NCBI GenBank assembly: GCA_910584035.1
Contig: CAJTZR010000027.1
Coordinates: 1 to 19,987 of the forward strand
Length of the DNA: 19,987 nt
From: an uncultured Christensenella sp.
GTDB taxonomy: Bacteria > Bacillota > Clostridia > Christensenellales > UBA3700
Direction of reading: 5' to 3'
In this document: one piece after another, positions 15,325-19,987 of the stretch
Layout of the letters: each line of letters opens with the position of its first letter
Numbering within the stretch: position 1 is the first letter of the stretch
Notes under the pieces: model-generated
Told to the model about the DNA's origin: nothing
The model's input: only the letters and a program-made list of their open reading frames with translations
The model's database searches: none
Translations under genes and position numbers: made by a program

Positions 15325-15364
15325 ATATCCCCCAAAACAAATTTGTTTCGAGGGATATGTTTTT
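15325..15364 (+). terminator. Terminator after galT
   Basis: ATATCCC and GGGATAT pair, with a further inner AAACAAA/TTTGTTT pairing after a few mismatches, and a GTTTTT tract follows. The distance from the galT stop is about 150 bases. Confidence 0.8.
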
Positions 15365-15389
15365 ATAATTTTTCAAGTCAAAATTATAT

Positions 15390-15418
15390 TTGACATTAAG
15401 TAAAAATAATGTTATATT
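15390..15418 (+). promoter_or_regulatory. Promoter of the tyrosine phosphatase gene
   Basis: A perfect TTGACA (15390-15395) and TATATT (15413-15418) are 17 bases apart, with TG at 15410-15411 forming an extended -10. Confidence 0.8.
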
Positions 15419-15484
15419 TATCCTATTATTAAAGTTAAAATTTTAATTAAAATTAATCAACATTTAGTAATTGTGAGGTATAAA

Positions 15485-15940
15485 ATGATAAAAGTAACTT
15501 TTGTGTGTCTTGGTAATATATGTCGCTCTCCAATGGCGGAATTAGTCTTTAAAGATTTAATTGCAAACCAAGGATACTCCAATCAATTTGAGGTTACCTC
15601 TTGTGCTACTTCAAGATATGAAATAGGCTCACCTATTTACCATAAAGCAACTGAAACTCTTAAAAACCACGGAATAGCTGGCTCCCATATAGCAAGGCAA
15701 ATTGATACTCACGATTTAAAAAGTGATTTTATTTTAGTTATGGATAGTAGCAATTATACCAATGTATTACGTATTAACGGCATACAAAAGGAAAAAGTGT
15801 ATAAATTATGCGACTTTACAAAAAATCCTCGTGATGTTGCTGACCCTTGGTATACTCGTGATTTTGAAACAGCGTACAATGACATAATTGATGGGTGCAA
15901 ATCATTTCTACAATATTTAAAAAATCAAAAACTTTTATAA
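15485..15940 (+). CDS. Low-molecular-weight protein tyrosine phosphatase
   Basis: A cytoplasmic phosphatase that removes phosphate from phosphotyrosine (or phosphoarginine in some Bacillota relatives). The P-loop VCLGNICRSPMAE carries the catalytic Cys8 and Arg14 of the CX5R motif very near the N-terminus, as in all members. The general acid is Asp120 in ADPWYTRDFETAY. The 151 residues match the family. I start at the ATG at 15485 because GTGAGGT just before it is the ribosome binding site; an upstream GTG at 15473 overlaps that site and would add four residues. No tyrosine kinase or capsule gene is beside it, so its partner is unknown. It has its own promoter and ends at the shared terminator at 16026. 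Confidence 0.93.
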   Translation: MIKVTFVCLGNICRSPMAELVFKDLIANQGYSNQFEVTSCATSRYEIGSPIYHKATETLKNHGIAGSHIARQIDTHDLKSDFILVMDSSNYTNVLRINGIQKEKVYKLCDFTKNPRDVADPWYTRDFETAYNDIIDGCKSFLQYLKNQKLL

Positions 15941-16025
15941 TTTTAACAAACATTATGACTGATAAAATACATAATATTAATTTGCGAAATAAGCGTACTT
16001 TTTAACAATAATACATTTAAAAAAC

Positions 16026-16056
16026 AAAAACATAGTAGTTAGTTACTATGTTTTTT
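16026..16056. terminator. Bidirectional terminator between convergent genes
   Basis: AAAAACATAGTA pairs with TACTATGTTTTT around GTTAGT, with A- and T-runs at the two ends. It serves the phosphatase gene on the plus strand and the HEPN-like gene on the minus strand, whose stop codon (16039-16041) lies in its loop. Confidence 0.85.
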
Positions 16057-16509
16057 AAAAACTCTTTTTAAAAACAATTTAATTCTAGAGGTAAATGTTA
16101 TTTTCCTTGATTCTCCCTTAAAATCATTAGCTTTAAGATTATCATTAATAATTAATTTTCTTCTATTATATTCTTTAGTTGATTTTATTGCTTTGTTAAT
16201 ATTAGTCAAACAATCATCACAATCCATAAGTGATTTGTAAAAATATTTTATCCACTCAATATCATTTTGAGTGCAAATTTCTTCCTTAAAAGCACCTATA
16301 TTATGTGAAAGCTGATTTCTCACCCAACGCATATGTTTTAAATTTTTATATGTAGATTCCCAATCAACAAATTGACTCCTTAATTTATATGAAACATTCT
16401 CCATCTCATTAATATAAGTAGTCACTCCATCTTTAGTAGCATACATATCTTTAATCAAATTGTCTAATTTTTTATAGTTTTCAATGAAATCAACATTTAT
16501 TTCAATCAT
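16039..16509 (-). CDS. HEPN-like protein of unknown function
   Basis: A 156-residue mostly helical protein. WVRNQLSHNIGAF (62-74) contains R64-N-Q-L-S-H69, which fits the R-x4-H motif of HEPN domains, many of which are RNases in toxin, antiphage or RNA-processing systems. It also resembles a family of short clostridial proteins of unknown function that share a RNQLSH segment and a later CTxxDIEWL segment (here CTQNDIEWIKYFYKSL, 80-95). The C-terminus is very basic (RIKLFLKRVFKKHSN), which could bind nucleic acid or membrane. AGGTG precedes the ATG. It follows the GNAT gene by about 12 bases if that gene's lost tail is counted, so they are probably co-transcribed. No antitoxin of the MNT type is adjacent. 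RNase activity is inferred from the motif only. Confidence 0.6.
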   Translation of the reverse strand: MIEINVDFIENYKKLDNLIKDMYATKDGVTTYINEMENVSYKLRSQFVDWESTYKNLKHMRWVRNQLSHNIGAFKEEICTQNDIEWIKYFYKSLMDCDDCLTNINKAIKSTKEYNRRKLIINDNLKANDFKGESRKITFTSRIKLFLKRVFKKHSN

Positions 16510-16544
16510 ATTTACACCTATTCATTTTATTAATGAATACATTT

Positions 16545-17024
16545 TCATATCAAATATTTTCCGTTTTTAACTGCATTTTTTCGCAATACTCCCTCACATT
16601 GAAAACCTACTTTTTCAAGAACCTTACAAGATGCCTCATTAAATGCAAAAGGTTCAGCAAAAATTCTAATTATATCTGTATTATTAAAAATATATTCGCA
16701 AATAGTTTTTACCGCTTTAGTTGTAATACCTCTACCCCAATACTCCTCTGCTATGTAATAACCTAATTCCGCAGTCTTGTTATGTATATTTTCTTGTCTA
16801 AAAGCACCAATACTACCAACTATTTTACCATCAAATTCAATTGCAAACGCAAAAGTCTTATCTTTATCACATTCCAACATACAATTGATAAACTCTATAG
16901 CATCTTTTTCTGTATATGGATATGGTATACCATCTCTCAAATTATTTTGCACATTTTTATTTGATATTGCTTGTGCCAAATCTTTTGCAAAAGCCAAATT
17001 CCATTCTTTTAGAGCGACATTCAT
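16545..17024 (-). CDS. GNAT N-acetyltransferase (RimJ/RimL type), C-terminus frameshifted
   Basis: Transfers an acetyl group from acetyl-CoA to a protein N-terminus or small amine; the substrate is unknown. The acetyl-CoA loop is in ELGYYIAEEYWGRGITTKAV (about 86-105), preceded by the strand IVGSIGAF and followed by IFAEPFAFNEASCKVLEKVGF, all RimJ/RimL-like. The frame ends early after KNGKYLI. In the next frame the DNA encodes DMKMYSLIK and a stop at 16522-16524, which is the usual end of the family (NGK-x-x-DMKxYxLI). One extra A in the A4 run at 16557-16560 would restore it. So this is a recent 1-base loss, a sequencing error, or a tolerated truncation of about nine residues. It is followed by the HEPN-like gene. 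Confidence 0.85.
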   Translation of the reverse strand: MNVALKEWNLAFAKDLAQAISNKNVQNNLRDGIPYPYTEKDAIEFINCMLECDKDKTFAFAIEFDGKIVGSIGAFRQENIHNKTAELGYYIAEEYWGRGITTKAVKTICEYIFNNTDIIRIFAEPFAFNEASCKVLEKVGFQCEGVLRKNAVKNGKYLI

Positions 17025-17193
17025 ATTACCTATTACCTTTATTATAAAATTTAGTCAAGCACAGCCATCTTACTACAATACTTAAATAAAAACACTATAT
17101 TTTAATTAATAATTTTAACATATTAAATTTATATACCAATTCTATACAACACAAATTTGCTAAAATAAATATAGAGTTTAAACATTGTTAGAG

Positions 17194-17754
17194 CTAATTA
17201 AAAAATTCAACAGCACCACTATCCCCAAAATAAACTGCTCCTACCACTTTAACTTTATCATTGCCAGCCAATGCTTTTTCAACCTCAATCACTCCAGCAT
17301 TAACATTTAAACGAGTAGCTTTATAATCGTCTTTTTCGTCACCAATTACTGAACTAATTTTATCAATAGTTGTCTTAATAAGTCCGCTTGCTTGTCCGCT
17401 AATCGCAGCGTTTACTGCACCACAGCCAGTATGACCTAAAACTACAACAAGTGGAACATTTAAATGAGATACGGCATAATCCATACTTGCAATGACTATA
17501 TCGTCAACAACATTACCAACAACACGAATAACAAACAAATCACCAATTGCTGCTGAAAAAATGCTTTCTGGAATAACACGAGAATCTGAACAAGAAATAA
17601 CAACTGCAAAAGGTTTTTGACCATTTACAAAAGTACTTTTTCTTATATCAAGCGAAACATCACCACAACTTGTCTTTGCATTCAAAAACTTTTGATTACC
17701 ATCTTTCAACGCTAATAACGCATCTTCCATATTACTAATACAAAAATCTCTCAT
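17194..17754 (-). CDS. Beta-class carbonic anhydrase
   Basis: Interconverts CO2 and bicarbonate in the cytoplasm, which feeds carboxylations and pH control. Zinc ligands are visible as C55-S-D57-S-R59 (the CxDxR motif, with the Asp-Arg dyad) and H108-T-G-C111 (HxxC). GDLFVIRVVGNVV (71-83) is also conserved. The length of 186 is that of the compact bacterial type. AGAGG, 8 bases before the ATG, is the ribosome binding site. A short membrane-peptide gene ends about 78 bases upstream on the same strand. No transporter or carboxylase is adjacent. Confidence 0.93.
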   Translation of the reverse strand: MRDFCISNMEDALLALKDGNQKFLNAKTSCGDVSLDIRKSTFVNGQKPFAVVISCSDSRVIPESIFSAAIGDLFVIRVVGNVVDDIVIASMDYAVSHLNVPLVVVLGHTGCGAVNAAISGQASGLIKTTIDKISSVIGDEKDDYKATRLNVNAGVIEVEKALAGNDKVKVVGAVYFGDSGAVEFFN

Positions 17755-17831
17755 ATAATTAACCTCTTAAAAAATAAAAACTTTAATCTTTAATATACTA
17801 AATTTTATAAATAAATATTAAGTTAAATTAG

Positions 17832-17984
17832 TTACAACATAAATATTAAAACCAAATATAAAACAATTAACCAAGTAACATTAATTGTATACTCTGGTTC
17901 TTCCACAAAGAAAGTTAAATTTTCCAGTTTCTCAGCAGTAGGCTCATAAGCCATTGTATCCTCAAGCACCTCGCCATCAAGCAT
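17832..17984 (-). CDS. 50-residue tail-anchored membrane peptide
   Basis: A short gene between the carbonic anhydrase and DUF3592-like genes. The ATG at 17984 has AAGGA 8 bases upstream. The product begins MLDGEVLEDTMAYEPTAEKL, is acidic for about 34 residues, and ends with a hydrophobic segment TWLIVLYLVLIFML at the very C-terminus. The same frame stays open about 25 codons further upstream (including INQYDQLAADYSTRIIK), without an ordinary start codon, and reaches the 3' end of the DUF3592-like gene. So it may be either a separate small protein or the detached tail of that gene after another 1-base change. Function unknown. Confidence 0.5.
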   Translation of the reverse strand: MLDGEVLEDTMAYEPTAEKLENLTFFVEEPEYTINVTWLIVLYLVLIFML

Positions 17985-18040
17985 TTTAATTATCCTTGTA
18001 GAATAATCGGCAGCAAGTTGGTCATATTGATTAATAAAGG

Positions 18041-18791
18041 CTATTGTTTACCTTTATTTTTACCTCTTAATGAAAATAACCAGTCAAAAATCGATACTAA
18101 AACACTTATACACGCAATTACCACATATCCGATTGCTCCATCTATTTGCTTAAAAACAACACCAAAATTGCTATTTGGTAGACCTATCCAAAATAATAAA
18201 ACAAAGGTTACACAAGCTATGAATATAGGCAACCAAATTCGTAAAAAGCGTTTTTTACAAGTGCTGTCATAGTTTTGACAAAACATTGCAAAAAATACAA
18301 ATGCCACAATGCCAACTGCAAAGAATGGCAGAGAAAAAATTGACAAATCGTCTGCAGTAGTCACTTTTACCGCTCTTTCTGGGTTTTCTTTGCTTACATA
18401 TATTTGTGTTTTTTTTGCCAACCAAGTGGTCAACACTTTCAAAAAATACTGGACTATCTACAAAGGTATAAATTGTACCGCCTATTTTGTATGATATTTC
18501 AAGATTATAGCTTATATGAGTTTTACGATTGTTATTCGTATGGTTTCTTATATAACCAGTAATTTCACCATCAATCTTTTCATAGTTCGTTTCATAGTCA
18601 TACATTTGTCCAATTGAAATGCCTGCTATAACAATTGCTACAATTAAGCATATAATAAAAACCAAAAAAGTAATTATTTTGCTTTTTTTATCTTTCCTTT
18701 TTTGGGCAGCAATCTTTTCAGCTTTACGTTTTTGTGCTTGCTCTGCCCTCACGATATCTTGTTCAGTTTTTATTTTTTTCTTTTTACTCAT
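18041..18791 (-). pseudogene. DUF3592-like membrane protein split by a frameshift in an A8 run
   Basis: Two overlapping frames read as one protein. The first (18791 to about 18410) starts MSKKKKIKTEQDIVRAEQAQ, a charged helical stretch, then a membrane segment (about 38-60) and an exported beta-rich part with ISYNLEISYKIGGTIYTFVD. The second frame continues TQIYVSKENPERAVKV and has three more hydrophobic segments before RGKNKGKQ. The join, VGKK then TQIYVSKENPE, matches the DUF3592 pattern of a 'VxVYYDPxNPxxA' strand. The break is at eight A (18409-18416 on the plus strand as T8); seven would give one frame of about 250 residues. Causes could be a mutation, an assembly error, phase variation or transcriptional slippage. 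The function of the family is unknown. Confidence 0.7.
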
Positions 18792-18953
18792 TTTTATATT
18801 AAATAACTTTTATTATTACTCCTAATTGATTGTAATATTAAAATAGATTTTCAATTAAATTATTTAAAATTTTAGAAGCTATTTTAAGAATTAACTATAT
18901 ACATTTAACTTAAATTAGTTTTTTACCAATTTATTTTTTATAATACTAAAATT

Positions 18954-19280
18954 TTATTTATTAGTGATATTGATATTTGTCACAATGCCATCTTTTATAG
19001 ATATTTGTGCTGTTAACGTATACATAAAGAAAAGCAAGTCAAATTTACTATCAACATATGTCACAACTTTTGAAGAATTGTCCACATTAAAAATTGTCTT
19101 AGGAACGCCTAACAGAGAAAGCAATTCATTTTCTGACATCCCAATATAAACATTGTTGAATTTTGATTTTTCTCTAAATTTTTTATTGCGAAATTTAATA
19201 AAATAAAAAAAGCAAACAGCTAATAAACTAATCCCCAAAATACTACCAATAATTATCAGCAAAAGACTTGTATCTACCAT
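18954..19280 (-). CDS. Membrane-anchored SmpA/BamE-like small protein
   Basis: A 108-residue protein with one N-terminal membrane segment (LLLIIIGSILGISLLAVCFFYFI, about 6-28) followed by a basic stretch RNKKFREKSK and a small domain. VYIGMSENELLSLLGVPKTI (44-63) is the helix-turn typical of the SmpA/OmlA/BamE-like fold (GMxxxEVxxLLGxP), followed by beta strands VVTYVDSKF and AQISIKDGIVTNINI. Topology by the positive-inside rule puts the domain in the cytoplasm. GGAAGGA before the ATG is a good ribosome binding site. It is not in an evident operon. The fold call is by motif; the role is unknown. Confidence 0.7.
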   Translation of the reverse strand: MVDTSLLLIIIGSILGISLLAVCFFYFIKFRNKKFREKSKFNNVYIGMSENELLSLLGVPKTIFNVDNSSKVVTYVDSKFDLLFFMYTLTAQISIKDGIVTNINITNK

Positions 19281-19493
19281 TTTTGTGTCCTTCCTATTTT
19301 ATTTAAATATTATAACATAAATCAATTTATTTTTCAAGTGTTAAAATTCACTAACATTAAACAACCATATAATTTAAAACTCAATTATATTATAATATGT
19401 CATAAGTTACAACTTGCAATCACTAATAAGTGATAAAATTTGCTTAAAACGTTAAGACAATTTATGCCAAAATAAAAATAATTTATGTAAGGG

Positions 19494-19522
19494 TTGATTT
19501 TTACATAAAAATGTGATATATT
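19494..19522 (+). promoter_or_regulatory. Promoter of the leader and kinase gene
   Basis: TTGATT (19494-19499) and TATATT (19517-19522) are 17 bases apart, and TG at 19514-19515 makes an extended -10. Transcription would begin near G19529, exactly at the first base of the long leader stem. Confidence 0.8.
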
Positions 19523-19528
19523 GATTAT

Positions 19529-19659
19529 GCGATACATCTTAATACTATTGTTAGGGAGCACCTTGGTAAAAACGTACTCTCTACCCTTTCAATAGGAAGA
19601 TGTATCGCAACATTGAGAGATACGTTTTAGGCGTGTTTCGCAATGAAACACGCTTTTTT
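19529..19659 (+). promoter_or_regulatory. Structured 5' leader with terminator; candidate riboswitch or attenuator
   Basis: The RNA begins with a perfect 12-bp stem, GCGATACATCTT (19529-19540) with AAGATGTATCGC (19597-19608). Inside it CTATTG/CAATAG (19545-19550 with 19590-19595) is followed by a UU/UU internal loop and AGGG/CCCT (19553-19556 with 19584-19587), leaving a 27-base loop. In that loop AAAACGTA-C-TCTCT (19569-19582) can pair with AGAGATACGTTTT (19616-19628) over 13 bp with one bulge, forming either a pseudoknot or an alternative fold. An intrinsic terminator follows at 19631-19659, then the ribosome binding site of the kinase. This is the layout of a transcription-attenuation leader. 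I could not match it to a riboswitch class I know. Confidence 0.7.
19631..19659 (+). terminator. Terminator at the end of the leader
   Basis: GCGTGTTTC (19631-19639) and GAAACACGC (19645-19653) form nine perfect pairs around GCAAT, and six T follow. It lies 20 bases before the kinase start, so read-through must be controlled for expression. Confidence 0.93.
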
Positions 19660-19679
19660 GTTGTAAGGAGGGAAAACAA

Positions 19680-19987
19680 ATGAAAGTAGAAAGAATTGAA
19701 GCGATTGCTCTTGACAAAAAGACTGCACAAGAATATGCAAGAATAATTGCAAACAAGCAAATGGAACAGCCAATTAAAAAGATTAAATATCTTGGAGGCG
19801 GTTCGTTTGGTAGGGCTTATAAAGTCACATTTAAAGATGACAAAAAAATCGTCATAAAATTTTTAAGAGCAAATGATATGCTAGAAAAGGAAACTTATGA
19901 CCTTAATTTACTTGCCACAAATTGTACAATTAAAATTCCACAAGTATTGTTTACACATAAAGCAGACAATGACATTCCAATTGATTG
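19680..19987 (+). CDS. APH/choline-kinase-like phosphotransferase, partial (N-terminus only)
   Basis: The first ~102 residues of a protein-kinase-like small-molecule phosphotransferase. KYLGGGSFGRAYKVTF (37-52) is the glycine-rich nucleotide loop, IVIKF (about 57-61) has the ATP-binding lysine, and MLEKETYDLNLLA (about 67-79) supplies the pairing glutamate. This order is that of the aminoglycoside phosphotransferase superfamily, which also includes choline, fructosamine and homoserine kinases. The catalytic Asp and Mg2+ sites lie beyond the window, so activity and substrate cannot be judged. AAGGAGGG at 19665-19672 is a very strong ribosome binding site. Expression should depend on read-through of the leader terminator. 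An inducible resistance gene is one reading of this layout, but a metabolic kinase is equally possible. Confidence 0.75.
   Translation, partial: MKVERIEAIALDKKTAQEYARIIANKQMEQPIKKIKYLGGGSFGRAYKVTFKDDKKIVIKFLRANDMLEKETYDLNLLATNCTIKIPQVLFTHKADNDIPID

Larger units (their letters stand above)
15178..15484. other. Gap between galT and the tyrosine phosphatase gene
   Basis: It contains the galT terminator (15325-15364) and the phosphatase promoter (15390-15418). The first 145 bases are AT-rich with nothing recognisable. Confidence 0.6.
19281..19679. other. Gap with the regulatory leader of the terminal kinase gene
   Basis: The first 210 bases are AT-rich, with one small hairpin (ATCACT/AGTGAT near 19422-19437). 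The rest holds a promoter, a structured leader and a terminator, listed separately. Confidence 0.6.

Noticed and set aside
15473..15484. Upstream GTG start for the tyrosine phosphatase
   Set aside because: The GTG overlaps the GTGAGGT ribosome binding site of the ATG at 15485, and family members begin right before the P-loop strand.
16039..17024. GNAT plus HEPN pair as a toxin-antitoxin system
   Set aside because: The GNAT enzyme looks like an ordinary RimJ/RimL type and no antitoxin-like DNA-binding partner is present; adjacency alone is not enough.
19529..19659. Assignment to a named riboswitch class (c-di-GMP, preQ1, SAM, ZTP, guanidine, THF, fluoride)
   Set aside because: None of the conserved cores that I can recall for these classes fits the loop and junction sequences; left unassigned.

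Overview
The window is AT-rich bacterial DNA with strong AGGAGG-type ribosome binding sites, short intergenic gaps, TTGACA/TATAAT promoters (often with a TG extended -10) and U-tract terminators. HPr kinase, class II GalT, an NPT/PhoU phosphate transporter, a clostridial-type galactokinase and a Cys/Asn-rich small protein point to a low-GC Bacillota, most likely a clostridial (perhaps gut) lineage. The species cannot be read from the sequence.

Layout. 1-1420: an extracellular GH16 glycosidase with a signal/lipobox and a C-terminal membrane anchor. 1421-1819: a gap with a rod-like inverted-repeat element that may be a structured RNA. 1820-3559: Na+/phosphate cotransporter fused to PhoU-like repeats. 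3660-4268: a small serine recombinase, followed by a three-unit tandem array (4272-4568) in which two units carry a 27-bp dyad with a concerted change in both arms. 4589-9135 (minus strand): uvrC, a Cof-type HAD phosphatase, hprK and nadE. 9344-10069: an ArsR-type regulator with a CVC metal motif, divergent from a 72-residue Cys/Asn-rich protein whose upstream region fits a mother-cell (sigma-K) promoter. 10449-13437 (minus): a LiaF-like membrane protein, lgt and galK; galT is divergent from galK. 15485-15940: low-molecular-weight protein tyrosine phosphatase. 16039-18791 (minus): a HEPN-like protein, a GNAT acetyltransferase with a frameshifted tail, beta-carbonic anhydrase, an unlisted 50-residue membrane peptide and a DUF3592-like gene split by a frameshift in an A8 run. 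18954-19280: a membrane-anchored SmpA/BamE-like protein. 19494-19987: a promoter, a highly structured leader with an intrinsic terminator, and the start of an APH-like kinase that runs off the window.

How they fit. galK and galT are the kinase and uridylyltransferase steps of Leloir galactose use and share a divergent promoter region. hprK links sugar status to catabolite control, and nadE follows it after 2 bases. Lgt supplies lipoprotein modification, which the GH16 enzyme may need. The most unusual parts are the recombinase-linked dyad array, the leader RNA before the kinase, the sigma-K-like promoter of the Cys/Asn-rich protein, and a set of tight 3-base-loop hairpins in the 5' regions of several minus-strand genes.
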